From Virgibacillus sp. MSP4-1 (GTDB lineage Bacteria > Bacillota > Bacilli > Bacillales > Alkalibacillaceae): DNA of 64,000 nt. The position numbers and the translations under genes are program-made. The notes beneath the pieces were generated by a model, which was not told where the DNA came from, made no database searches, and worked only from the letters and a program-made list of their open reading frames with translations. Shown here one piece after another: positions 26,785 to 35,392 of the stretch (within the stretch, counting starts at the first letter, position 1; each line of letters begins with the position of its first letter). Location of the stretch: the NCBI RefSeq assembly GCF_010092505.1, contig NZ_CP048021.1, positions 2,108,001 to 2,172,000 on the forward strand. Direction: 5' to 3'.

Positions 26785-28233
26785 TTAGTTTGCACTTACT
26801 TCATCCTCATCCTTATCTATTTCATTTACATTTACACTCTTTGCAATGCCAATACCTGTATAACCAAGGATGATCGCAAAAATAAAACCTACGTAACATA
26901 AAATCGCCCATGGAGCATAGCTGAGCGTCGGAACACCCAAGGTACCTGCCATAAATACACCTGCGGAAGACCACGGAATCAGAGGGACGACCACAGTACC
27001 GGAGTCTTCTAAGGTTCTGGATAAATTTTTCGCCAGCAGTTTTTGTTTACGGTACGTATCTTTGTAGATTTCGCCAGGTACGATGATTGATAGGTAGGAA
27101 TTCCCCGTGACTAATGCCATGGTAATACAGGAAAGTACGGTAGTCAGAACCAGGTCGCCCGTACGCTTGACGATTTTCATGAGTGCACGGATAATAACTT
27201 CCAGTGAACCAGATTTGGTCATAATACCGGCAAAAATAAAGGCACTAAATGCGATTAACACCACGCCGGTCATGGATTGCATGCCACCCTGATTTACAAG
27301 TCTCGTTACTTCAAAAATTACACTTTCCGGATCAAAACCAGGCTGGTTAACCATGGATACATGGAATCCTGAAACCGTAGAAGCAAAGATGTCGGTAGCT
27401 GAAAACCCCTGCAGCCATTTCCCTAGAATCGCGGCAATAAAAGATGAAAGGATAATTGTTGGAAGCGTTGGTTTTTTTCGAATGGAACCATACAAAATAA
27501 TAATAGGCGGAAGCAACAATAAGAGATTCCACTCAAACATATCTGCCAATGTCTGCAGCATCGTATTCATAGTCTCCGGTGTTTCTACATTACCTGAAGA
27601 TAGATTAAAGCCAACAAATAGATAAACTAATAGACTGATAATCGCCGCAGGAACTGTCGTCCATAACATATGACGAATATGTTCATACAACTCACTGCCC
27701 GCCGCAATTGGAGCAAGGTTTGTTGTATCAGATAGTGGTGAAAGTTTGTCTCCAAAATAAGCACCTGCCACAATGGCTCCTGCTGTTGCCGGGAGATTGG
27801 CCCCAAGACCTGTCGCAATGCCCATTAACGCAACACCGACAGTACCTGCAGACCCCCATGACGTACCAGTTACAATGGATATAATGGCTGAAACCACAAA
27901 TGCAATTAAGACAATAAACGCAGGATCAATGACTTGCAGACCATAATAAATCATCATCGGAATTGTCCCTGAAATCATCCAGGTACCAATTAAAATTCCA
28001 ATCGAAATTAGGATTAAAATCGCCGGCATGGCCTGCTTTATCTTCTCCTGTATCCCTTCCATCATTTCGTCCCAGCTTAAACCGAGACGAAGGGCAATTA
28101 TTCCTGCATAAACAGATGATAAAATTAAAAGCGGCTCAGGGTTAAACCCGTATACACCATAACCCACAGCAAGCAAAATCAACATAACAACAATCGGTGA
28201 AAAAGCCTCAAATAAATTCGGCTCTCGCTTCAT
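26785..28233 (-). CDS. NhaC-family Na+/H+ antiporter-like transporter
   Basis: A 482-residue membrane protein with about 12 segments and the NhaC signatures TGTSWGSAGTVGVALMGI and GAYFGDKLSPLSDTTNLAP. Members exchange Na+ for H+ or for organic anions such as malate-lactate. It lies 58 bp downstream of iadA and reads with it, with a REP short arm in the gap. Because the pair has a sigma-54 type promoter and an activator gene next door, a substrate transporter for a peptide or amino-acid product is as likely as sodium homeostasis. Confidence 0.88.
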   Translation of the reverse strand: MKREPNLFEAFSPIVVMLILLAVGYGVYGFNPEPLLILSSVYAGIIALRLGLSWDEMMEGIQEKIKQAMPAILILISIGILIGTWMISGTIPMMIYYGLQVIDPAFIVLIAFVVSAIISIVTGTSWGSAGTVGVALMGIATGLGANLPATAGAIVAGAYFGDKLSPLSDTTNLAPIAAGSELYEHIRHMLWTTVPAAIISLLVYLFVGFNLSSGNVETPETMNTMLQTLADMFEWNLLLLLPPIIILYGSIRKKPTLPTIILSSFIAAILGKWLQGFSATDIFASTVSGFHVSMVNQPGFDPESVIFEVTRLVNQGGMQSMTGVVLIAFSAFIFAGIMTKSGSLEVIIRALMKIVKRTGDLVLTTVLSCITMALVTGNSYLSIIVPGEIYKDTYRKQKLLAKNLSRTLEDSGTVVVPLIPWSSAGVFMAGTLGVPTLSYAPWAILCYVGFIFAIILGYTGIGIAKSVNVNEIDKDEDEVSAN

Positions 28234-28257
28234 AAATAGTCCTCCTCTTTAATTATT

Positions 28258-28288
28258 ATTCGACAAAATTCGGGTGGTGAAAGGCACT
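28258..28288 (+). repeat. REP-like repeat, short (S) arm, variant
   Basis: A short arm ending GGTGAAAGGCACT, three bases past the iadA stop and inside the iadA-nhaC gap. Two bases of the core differ from the standard sequence. Confidence 0.85.
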
Positions 28289-28291
28289 CCC

Positions 28292-29440
28292 CTACTCAAA
28301 CGTTCCCTTCACAACAATCTCTTGATCCCTCAGCATGTGCCGGCCTTTTGCCAATACATGCTCGACTTCCAGAGTTTCTTTGTTGAGCACTAGCACATCC
28401 GCATCTGCTTTTTCCTCAATCCTGCCTTTCTTCTTCAGCCTCAGCACCTTAGCCGTATTTCTTGTCACTAAAGACAGGATCTCTTCTAACGGCAACCCCT
28501 GTTCCTTAACAGCCGCAACTACCTGCTCGTACAGTGTTTTCGTGCTTGCGACACCAAAGCCGATCAGGTTTCCCCCTTCATCAAACTTTGGAAGACTGCC
28601 ATTCCCATCTGATGATAAGGTGAGGTGCGACATATCACCGTGGTTTTCCTTGTAATACCTGATCCACTCCCCTGTCTTTACATCCGCTGTCATATCCACG
28701 TAGGCTCCTTTGCCAGCCAGAGCTATAGCATCATCGAGCAGCTCCTGACTCCTTGTCACATGGGTTGCATAGAGATGGGACGGTGGAATCTCATACTGTA
28801 CAAGAAGCTCGTGTAATAAGGAAAGGTATTCTTTCCCAGGACCCGTATGAAAATGTGTAACACCTGCTTTTCCGCTCAGCAGACCGCCTACCCGTGATTC
28901 CCCGGCAAGCTTGGCCAATTCATGTAAAGAAGGTTGACCAGAGCGGGAATCAGAAATTGCAATTTCGCCGGTGCCAATCACTTTATCAATTAAAATCACA
29001 TCGTCCTTAACACTTGATGTAATGGTGGGTGTAGGGACATCATAATTACCTGTATAAATATAGGTGGATATCCCTTCTTCTTCCAGCCCACGCGCCTTCG
29101 CAAGCAGCGACGTCATATGGCGGGTTGTGCCATCCGTTCCAAGCAATCCAACAACAGTGGTAATTCCAGACTGAATCATATCACTCAACTGAATCTCAGG
29201 CGTCCGTGTCGCAAAACCGCCTTCTCCTCCGCCGCCAATTAAATGGACATGAGGATCAATAAACCCCGGGACCACAATGGAGCCCTCAGCATCAATGACT
29301 TCTGTCTCCACTCTCATTTTTTCAACCGCTTCCTGATCGACATGTCCAATCACAGCGATTTTTCCGTCCAAAATTAAGATAGACTGTTTTCCGATATAGT
29401 CTGGCGTATAAATTTCTCCATTTTTAATTAACGTAATCAT
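28292..29440 (-). CDS. iadA: Isoaspartyl dipeptidase IadA
   Basis: A 382-residue amidohydrolase that cleaves beta-aspartyl dipeptides left by protein ageing. The metal-binding pair His64/His66 (FIDPHVHLIGGGGEGG) is followed by the IadA-type GITTVVGLLGTDGTTRH. Later come THFHTGPGKEYL with metal histidines, YATHVTRS and TLSSDGNGSLP with the catalytic Asp. GGAGGCGG precedes the start. It leads an iadA-nhaC operon with a sigma-54 promoter about 150 bp upstream. Confidence 0.93.
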   Translation of the reverse strand: MITLIKNGEIYTPDYIGKQSILILDGKIAVIGHVDQEAVEKMRVETEVIDAEGSIVVPGFIDPHVHLIGGGGEGGFATRTPEIQLSDMIQSGITTVVGLLGTDGTTRHMTSLLAKARGLEEEGISTYIYTGNYDVPTPTITSSVKDDVILIDKVIGTGEIAISDSRSGQPSLHELAKLAGESRVGGLLSGKAGVTHFHTGPGKEYLSLLHELLVQYEIPPSHLYATHVTRSQELLDDAIALAGKGAYVDMTADVKTGEWIRYYKENHGDMSHLTLSSDGNGSLPKFDEGGNLIGFGVASTKTLYEQVVAAVKEQGLPLEEILSLVTRNTAKVLRLKKKGRIEEKADADVLVLNKETLEVEHVLAKGRHMLRDQEIVVKGTFE

Positions 29441-29588
29441 GTTGCCGCCTCCATTTAATGAACATTGATTATTTTCAAAAAATTACCGTTAAAATAAATA
29501 GACTTGCAGCCAAGCCCTTTCAGCATCTGAAGCTATACGAAATAAAATCTCCTTTCTCTTTTTGTATACATCCTCTCACTCATACCAT

Positions 29589-29606
29589 ATGCAAAAATCA
29601 TGCCAA
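29589..29606 (-). promoter_or_regulatory. Sigma-54 (-24/-12) promoter of iadA-nhaC
   Basis: On the minus strand TTGGCATGATTTTTGCAT gives GG and GC separated by exactly ten bases, matching the TGGCAYG-N4-TTGCW consensus. The gene next upstream encodes a sigma-54 activator. Confidence 0.82.
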
Positions 29607-29650
29607 TCCATTTTCGCCGTCATTTCGACATTGTTTATCAAAAACAAAAA

Positions 29651-29699
29651 ATATAGGTTACCTTATAGGCGTATATATAGCCTATAAAATAACCCATAT
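29651..29699. promoter_or_regulatory. Candidate activator-binding palindrome (UAS)
   Basis: TTATAGGC and GCCTATAA are mirrored around GTATATATA, with partial extension outward (AGGTTA and TAACCC). It lies about 50-90 bp upstream of the -24 box, a usual position for enhancer sites, and immediately after the activator's stop codon. Confidence 0.6.
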
Positions 29700-29700
29700 C

Positions 29701-31737
29701 CTAAAGCTGGCTAAGCACCTGCTTCCCAAAATCCGTAATGCTTGTCCCCTGCTTTTTCGCACCTGTATAGACACATTCACACTTTTTCAAAATCTCCAGC
29801 TTCGTACGTAACTGACTTTCCGTAATTGGCTGATTCATCATCGCTTTTAACGTTACACGGCCAATTCCGGATTTCCCGCCCTGATATAGAGACAGACATT
29901 GAAGAATTTCCTTGAAAATTCTTTTGTCCCCGGCCTGATCAAGCAATTTGATCACTTTATTTACATCACTCGTATTATCATTTTTTATCGTCAAATGACG
30001 GGGAAGATCCTGAACAGACGGCTCCACACCATCTACAGTCACGGAGAGATAAGTAAGCAGTCCCTCTAATTCCCTGACATTTCCGGGCCATTGGTAAACG
30101 GAAAGCCTGTCGAAAATCTCCGTGGTAAACCGCATATGAATCTGGTTTTTCTGTAAAAAGTAATCAACTAAATCCTGTATATCCTCTTTTCGATTCCGCA
30201 GTGGAGGTACCTCCAAAGGCAGCTGATTAAGCCGGTAATAAAGGTCTTCCCTAAACGTTCCTTCCTTGATGAGGTCATGGAGGGGTTTATTTGTCGCCGC
30301 TACGACCCTCACATTCACAGGAATCATTTTGTTGCCACCCACGCGCATGACTTGTTTTTCCTGTAATACCCGCAGGATGGCCGCCTGAATTTTCAGAGGT
30401 GCATCACCAATTTCATCTAAAAAAATCGTACCATTTTGAGCTAATTCAAATAATCCTGCCTTGCCACCCCTTGCTGCACCTGTGAAAGCTCCTTCTTCAT
30501 ACCCAAATAGTTCACTTTCAGCCAGCGACTGTGTGATCCCTGCAAAATTGACCGCCACAAAAGGACCGCTTCTCCGTGAAGAATGTTCATGAATAGCTTG
30601 GGCGAATATTTCTTTCCCCGTTCCGCTCTCCCCCATAATCAGGACTGTATAATCACTGCGGGCGAGCTTTTTTGCCAAATTCCGGGTCCCCCTCATTAAA
30701 TCGCTGTGCCCGATAATATCATCAAACGTATATTTCGTAGTCATACCGGTATTAAGTTTTTTCTTCCGTATCTCCTGCTCCATTCGCTGCACATGAGTCA
30801 CATCCTGAAATGTGATGACTGCACCCGTAAAAGTTTCATCCAGCCGTAAAGGCTTCATCGTTGTTAAAATGTTTAAACCCTGAAAAGGAATCATTTGCCG
30901 AGGGAAGGGTTCTTGTTTGGCCATGACTTGATCAATGGGAAAATCCCGCAGCACTTCCGTATAGTTTTTTCCAAGTGAATCCTGCCCATCTATCCCCAAA
31001 ATACTGCTCGCTTCCTCGTTAAATATGGTAATCTTCCCATCCGCATTAATAAAAATAATCCCTTCCTGCGCTGCATCCAGCACCGATTCCAGGTAAGAGT
31101 TCATCTCATGCTCGTTTTGAACCGACTGGGCAAGCTCCCGGCCAATCCGCACAAAACTTTTTACGTAATCCATAGTCATATGTCTCGACTGATCAAAAGG
31201 CTGTTTAAGAATCCTTGCAATTTCAAATAAAGTACTTAAATCCAGACTCCGATTTTCAAGGTCAATCACCCGCTGAATTTCCTCAGGTACCAGGTCCTTC
31301 AGCCCATGTGTTACGGCTACATCGATTTGACACACATCCGGAATGACATCCATGTCCGGCGAATACGGTGTAAAATCTAAATAATCAAAGCCGAGCCTCT
31401 CCAACATGGACATAGATTCATAGGCGACTTCCTTCGTATTACTTACCAGAAGACACTTTGTCCCAACTGGCAACTCAAAGAGAATTTCAAGTTTATTAAA
31501 GTCGATAGAACGATTGGCCACCACCAGTGGAGCCTGCACTTTGGAAGTATCTACAATGTCTCTGTAAATTTCCTCCGCCCCTGATGACAGAATCAAATCT
31601 ACCTCTTCCAAGTCAACCGGCGGAAAATGATTGCTGCGCAGCTGAACCTCACCACCAAAAATTTCGTGGATCTTATCTCTGAATGTATAGTATAAATCAA
31701 TCTCTTTCGTAATAATGAAGATAATAGGTTTGTTCAC
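29701..31737 (-). CDS. Sigma-54-dependent transcriptional activator (PrpR_N-PAS-AAA+)
   Basis: The start is set at GTG 31737, behind GGGAGTGG; the longer ORF begins upstream without a site. The 678-residue protein has an N-terminal PrpR-type sensor (residues about 5-180) and a PAS domain (about 210-310, SVLDAAQEGIIFINADGKI). The AAA+ domain has Walker A GESGTGKE, the sigma-54 contact loop EGAFTGA and FLDEIGDA. The C-terminus looks like a winged helix rather than a Fis-type helix-turn-helix. It should activate the adjacent iadA-nhaC operon from the palindrome at 29651. Confidence 0.92.
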   Translation of the reverse strand: MNKPIIFIITKEIDLYYTFRDKIHEIFGGEVQLRSNHFPPVDLEEVDLILSSGAEEIYRDIVDTSKVQAPLVVANRSIDFNKLEILFELPVGTKCLLVSNTKEVAYESMSMLERLGFDYLDFTPYSPDMDVIPDVCQIDVAVTHGLKDLVPEEIQRVIDLENRSLDLSTLFEIARILKQPFDQSRHMTMDYVKSFVRIGRELAQSVQNEHEMNSYLESVLDAAQEGIIFINADGKITIFNEEASSILGIDGQDSLGKNYTEVLRDFPIDQVMAKQEPFPRQMIPFQGLNILTTMKPLRLDETFTGAVITFQDVTHVQRMEQEIRKKKLNTGMTTKYTFDDIIGHSDLMRGTRNLAKKLARSDYTVLIMGESGTGKEIFAQAIHEHSSRRSGPFVAVNFAGITQSLAESELFGYEEGAFTGAARGGKAGLFELAQNGTIFLDEIGDAPLKIQAAILRVLQEKQVMRVGGNKMIPVNVRVVAATNKPLHDLIKEGTFREDLYYRLNQLPLEVPPLRNRKEDIQDLVDYFLQKNQIHMRFTTEIFDRLSVYQWPGNVRELEGLLTYLSVTVDGVEPSVQDLPRHLTIKNDNTSDVNKVIKLLDQAGDKRIFKEILQCLSLYQGGKSGIGRVTLKAMMNQPITESQLRTKLEILKKCECVYTGAKKQGTSITDFGKQVLSQL

Positions 31738-32098
31738 ATGTACCACTCCCGGAAAATGCCTGATATCATCTTTATCAGTTCTGAGTTCAATCAAACGTTT
31801 GTTTAATTATTTATACGTTTCAGGAACTTGAAACTGTTTTCCTGGTCACCAACTTGCATCCAAATATAGAAGTTTTCTTTTCAGATGATTATACCATTTT
31901 ACCAGAACTCTCTTTTAATTTTGGAGCACCTTATCAAGATGTTTCGACAAAATTCGGGTGGTGACAGGCACCAAGTCCATAGAGTACGATATTTTGTTTA
32001 AAATTTATATATACTTTCTTCCCTATTGTGGCAGGAGTTGAATTACATTCTAAAATTCCAGGTGATAACAGCACCTCGAATAGAAGAGAGGTATTCTA
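31738..32098. other. Divergent intergenic region
   Basis: It contains one REP short arm (31942-31972) and an eroded REP-like word (GGTGATAACAGCACC near 32050). No ORF or RNA gene was recognised. Confidence 0.5.
31942..31972 (+). repeat. REP-like repeat, short (S) arm
   Basis: A complete short arm, TTTCGACAAAATTCGG to GGTGACAGGCACC, between divergent genes. Confidence 0.9.
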
Positions 32099-32686
32099 AT
32101 GACAAACGCTAAGACGAATCCCAAAGTTGATGACTTTTTGAGCCAAGCCCCAAATTGGCAGCAAGAATTTGAGGAACTAAGAAGAATTATTCTCGACTGC
32201 GGACTTACTGAAGAATTGAAGTGGAATCTGCCCTGTTATACATTTCAGAAGAATAACATCGTAATCATACAAGGGTTTAAAAATTACTGTGCTCTGATGT
32301 TTTTTAAAGGTGCTTTGTTAAAGGATCCGGAGGCAATTCTGACCAGTCCAGGGGAGCACTCGCAGGCACAGCGCCAGATTCGGTTTACCGATGTTCAGGA
32401 AATCGTTACAAAGGAATCCGCATTGAAGGCTTATATTCATGAAGCGATTGAAGTGCAAAAAGCCGGATTGGAAGTTAAAAAGACTACCGAATTCACGATT
32501 CCTGATGAACTTCAGGTAAAGTTTGATGAATCCCCTGACTTTAAAAAAGCATTTGAAGCACTGACCCCAGGAAGGCAAAGAGCCTACATTCTTTACTTTT
32601 CTAAAGCCAAACAATCCAAAACCCGAATATCAAGGATTGAAAAGTATACGGAGCATATATTCAATGGAAAAGGGCTGAATGATTAA
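32099..32686 (+). CDS. YdeI-like protein (DUF1801 plus YdeI/OmpD-associated C-terminus)
   Basis: A 195-residue protein. The N-terminal DUF1801 half contains LRRIILDCGLTEELKWNLPCYTF and ALMFFKGALLKDPE. The C-terminal YdeI segment contains LTPGRQRAYILYFSKAKQSKTRISRIEKY, normally a basic region. B. subtilis YdeI is of the same build; its biochemical role is not settled. It is a single gene, preceded by AGAGAGG and followed four bases after its stop by a composite REP unit. Confidence 0.85.
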   Translation: MTNAKTNPKVDDFLSQAPNWQQEFEELRRIILDCGLTEELKWNLPCYTFQKNNIVIIQGFKNYCALMFFKGALLKDPEAILTSPGEHSQAQRQIRFTDVQEIVTKESALKAYIHEAIEVQKAGLEVKKTTEFTIPDELQVKFDESPDFKKAFEALTPGRQRAYILYFSKAKQSKTRISRIEKYTEHIFNGKGLND

Positions 32687-32690
32687 ACAT

Positions 32691-32848
32691 GGTGCCTGTC
32701 ACCACCCGAATTTTGTCGAATACAAATTTACCAGAGAGAATGACATCCGCAAACGGATGTCACTCCCTTTCTCATGCCTGTATGAGCGGCTACCTGGTGC
32801 GTGTGAAACATTCTGTGAAACAAGATTATTCGGGTGGTGACAGGCACT
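32691..32848. repeat. Composite REP unit: short arm plus inverted long arm
   Basis: A short arm at 32691-32721 and a long arm at 32803-32848. A TGACATCCG/CGGATGTCA hairpin lies between them. The long arm is preceded by ATGCCTGTATGAGCGGCT, also found beside the copy at 45667. Confidence 0.9.
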
Positions 32849-32883
32849 TTATTCTTGCTTTTCAGAAAATAAAGCGTTATCAT

Positions 32884-32916
32884 TTGTTCATAGAGGTATA
32901 CAAACGTATATATACA
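32884..32916 (+). promoter_or_regulatory. Promoter and putative operator of the nucleoside operon
   Basis: TTGTTC (32884) and TATATA (32907) are 17 bases apart. GTATACAAACGTATATATAC (32897-32916), with repeated GTATAC words, overlaps the -10 box and is a candidate site for the GntR regulator encoded second in the operon. Confidence 0.6.
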
Positions 32917-32931
32917 AAGGGAGGAATTTCC

Positions 32932-33618
32932 ATGACAACGTATAGTGTTGAAGAAGTAGCAAAGCGCATACAGCATACGAATGTGAATCCAGATGTGACA
33001 AAAGAAGAAATCCTGAGTATTTGTAATGATTGCCTGGAATATGGCTTTGATGGTGTCATGCTTCAGCCTGGATGGATTGGGGTTGCTAAGGAGCAGCTTA
33101 AAGGATCTGACGTGAAGATCTGTACGGCTCTCGGCTATCCAATGGGAGGTGCCTTAACCCAATCTAAAGTCCAGGAAATGAGAGATGTCGTTGCTTCAGG
33201 TGCTGAACAGGTTGATTTCATGGCAAATATCGGCTACCTCAAGAGCGGCATGTATGAAGAGTATAAAAATGAGATGGCAGAAATCGTTAAAGCTGCTGAC
33301 GGCAAAGTAACTAAGATTATGCTTGAATTTGGCATGCTGACACAGGATGAAAAGGAAAAAGCAGCAGAACTGGCATTGGAAGCCGGCGTTTCCTATCTTA
33401 AAAATTCCAGTGGCTGGGGCAAAGGCGGCCATGCAACCGTTGAAGATATTAAACTATTAAAATCGATTGCCGGAGATCAGGCACTTGTTAAGGCATCCGG
33501 CGGTATTCGTGACATGGAGAAAGCTACCGATATCCTCAACGCTGGCGCCAGTTTAATAGGAACCAGTGCCGGAGTCAAAATTGTAGGTGGTGCAGGTGAA
33601 GCATTAACTGACTATTAA
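32932..33618 (+). CDS. DeoC-like aldolase, divergent
   Basis: The start is ATG 32932, behind GGGAGG; the longer ORF begins in REP sequence and is rejected. The 228-residue protein keeps the class I aldolase residues of deoxyribose-phosphate aldolase: Asp95 (QVDFMANIGYLKSG), Schiff-base Lys157 (YLKNSSG) and Lys187 (VKASGGIR). Substrate-side motifs differ. DxT of DeoC reads QHT, the CVNP motif reads MLQP, and STGF reads SSGW. It is the first gene of a six-gene nucleoside operon. It may cleave deoxyribose 5-phosphate or a related modified pentose phosphate. Confidence 0.82.
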   Translation: MTTYSVEEVAKRIQHTNVNPDVTKEEILSICNDCLEYGFDGVMLQPGWIGVAKEQLKGSDVKICTALGYPMGGALTQSKVQEMRDVVASGAEQVDFMANIGYLKSGMYEEYKNEMAEIVKAADGKVTKIMLEFGMLTQDEKEKAAELALEAGVSYLKNSSGWGKGGHATVEDIKLLKSIAGDQALVKASGGIRDMEKATDILNAGASLIGTSAGVKIVGGAGEALTDY

Positions 33619-33648
33619 GTGAAGCACAGGTATTAAGGGGGATGGGAA

Positions 33649-34392
33649 GTGACTAAAAAGTTTAAAATTGACAGTAACAGTCCAACCCCCATCTACCAGC
33701 AGATTGCAGACTGGATGACTGAAAACATTACGTCTGGTACTTGGGAGAAAGGACAAAAATTACAGTCTGAGGAAGAATTATCAAGACAGTTAGAAATCAA
33801 TCGCGGGACGTTACGAAAGGCCATCTCAGTTCTGATTGAGCAGGGAATGTTGATCCGTATCCATGGAAAAGGCACATTCGTTGATGAACAAAAAATTTCT
33901 TATCCATTCGCTCAGGAACTTATATCCTTTGCGGAATCGATGGAAGCCAAAGGTTATACATTTCAAACCAACGTACTGGAGAAAAAAATCATCCATCCCA
34001 ATATTCAAACACAAAAAAAGCTGGATATAACGGACAATGACTATGTCCTCTATTTACAAAGAGTAAGGTTAATCGAAAATGAGCCCACAATCGTACTTGC
34101 TAACTGGGTCTCCCTAAAGCATTGTCCAGGGATAGATCAGGAGGATTTTGAAACAGTGAGTCTGTTCAGCGCCATTGAAAAGTACTCCAATTCTAAAATA
34201 ACCGTTGGAACAAGACGTTTTTCGGCAAAGGCATTAAATCAAAAACAAGCAAACCTTATCTCAATGAATAAAAATGATCCTGTACTTCATATCAACCAGA
34301 CTACATTTCTATTAAATGATATACCCATTGAACATTCTGAAGTACTGCTGCGAACGGATAAGTATGAGGTGACATCTGTTTTAACCAGATAA
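33649..34392 (+). CDS. GntR-family regulator, HutC/UTRA subfamily
   Basis: The start is GTG 33649, behind AAGGGGGA. The 247-residue protein has a winged helix with LQSEEELSRQLEINRGTLRKAI (about residues 44-65) and the GKGTFV end, followed by a UTRA effector domain (about 95-240). UTRA domains usually bind sugars or sugar phosphates. It is the second gene in the operon and most likely represses it from the operator at 32897. The effector may be a pentose or pentose phosphate. Confidence 0.9.
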   Translation: MTKKFKIDSNSPTPIYQQIADWMTENITSGTWEKGQKLQSEEELSRQLEINRGTLRKAISVLIEQGMLIRIHGKGTFVDEQKISYPFAQELISFAESMEAKGYTFQTNVLEKKIIHPNIQTQKKLDITDNDYVLYLQRVRLIENEPTIVLANWVSLKHCPGIDQEDFETVSLFSAIEKYSNSKITVGTRRFSAKALNQKQANLISMNKNDPVLHINQTTFLLNDIPIEHSEVLLRTDKYEVTSVLTR

Positions 34393-34444
34393 GAGGTGGA
34401 ATTCTTTTTATCTGAAAACCAGGCAATAACAATGGGGTGTTTTT

Positions 34445-35392
34445 ATGAGTTTTCACAGATCAAAAAAGATTCTTACCATCGGAAGCTATAATGTTGGTTT
34501 AACCTGTAAGACGGGCCGACTTCCGATGTGGGGAGAGACCTTAATAGGAGAAGGGTTTTCCGAGAGCTACGGAGGAAAAGGTGCGAATCAGGCCGTGGCC
34601 GCAGCAAGGTTAGGCGGCGATGTAACTTTTGTAGGTTCCTTAGGAAAAGACCGTTATGGCGATGATGGCTTAGCCATGTTAAACCAGGAAGGAATCGATA
34701 CTTCCCATGTGTTAAGAAACAGTGACAGGAACACAGGGGTAGGCATAATTCTATTAAATGACGATAACGATAACGGCATTATTGTAGACTTGGGAGCGAA
34801 TCACGACTTGAGTCCCGATTATATCGCAACACTGGAAGACACCATCGCTGAATCGGACATTGTCATTTTTCAGTTGGAAACACCTATTCAAACGGTAAAG
34901 AAAGGAATGGAAATCGCCTCTCATTACGGAAAAACAATTATTTTCAATCCGGCTCCTGCTAATCGTGAGGCTATGGATCTATTATCCCTGGCAACAATCG
35001 TCAACCCAAATGAATCAGAGTTATTGTTATTAAATGGAAGAGATACAAATCATTCACCTTCAGAGGATGAATGTATAGAGCTGGCTCAACAGCTGCTGGC
35101 TAAAGGTCCTGAAGCTATGATTGTCACAAGAGGAGAAAAGGATTGCTTACTTGTTACCGAAACACAAGTGACAAACATTCCGCCCCGAAAAATTGAAGCC
35201 AAAGATACCACTGGTGCCGGGGACGCTTTTACAGGCGGACTTGCCATCGCTTTATCTGAAGGAAAAGATCTAATCAATGCCACGAAATTTGCCAGTTTAA
35301 CAGGGTCATTTTGCTGTATGAAAGAAGAAGTCGTTCCAGCTTTACCATATAGAGAACAATTACTTTCATATGAAGGGAGTAAGGAATCATGA
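34445..35392 (+). CDS. Ribokinase-like PfkB kinase with altered sugar pocket
   Basis: A 315-residue PfkB kinase with intact [16 protein letters not shown] and DTTGAGDAFTGG. The sugar-contacting motif at the N-terminus reads GSYNVGL instead of GSINMDF: the aspartate that in ribokinase holds the ribose hydroxyls (Asp15 in the RbsK of this window) is Gly18. That argues for a different sugar, for example a 2-deoxy or 2-O-substituted ribose, and fits the neighbouring DeoC-like aldolase. It overlaps the next gene by four bases (ATGA). Confidence 0.85.
   Translation: MSFHRSKKILTIGSYNVGLTCKTGRLPMWGETLIGEGFSESYGGKGANQAVAAARLGGDVTFVGSLGKDRYGDDGLAMLNQEGIDTSHVLRNSDRNTGVGIILLNDDNDNGIIVDLGANHDLSPDYIATLEDTIAESDIVIFQLETPIQTVKKGMEIASHYGKTIIFNPAPANREAMDLLSLATIVNPNESELLLLNGRDTNHSPSEDECIELAQQLLAKGPEAMIVTRGEKDCLLVTETQVTNIPPRKIEAKDTTGAGDAFTGGLAIALSEGKDLINATKFASLTGSFCCMKEEVVPALPYREQLLSYEGSKES

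Noticed and set aside
32689-32931. N-terminal extension of the DeoC-like ORF
   Set aside because: It is a reading of REP sequence; GGGAGG lies just before ATG 32932, and DeoC homology starts there.
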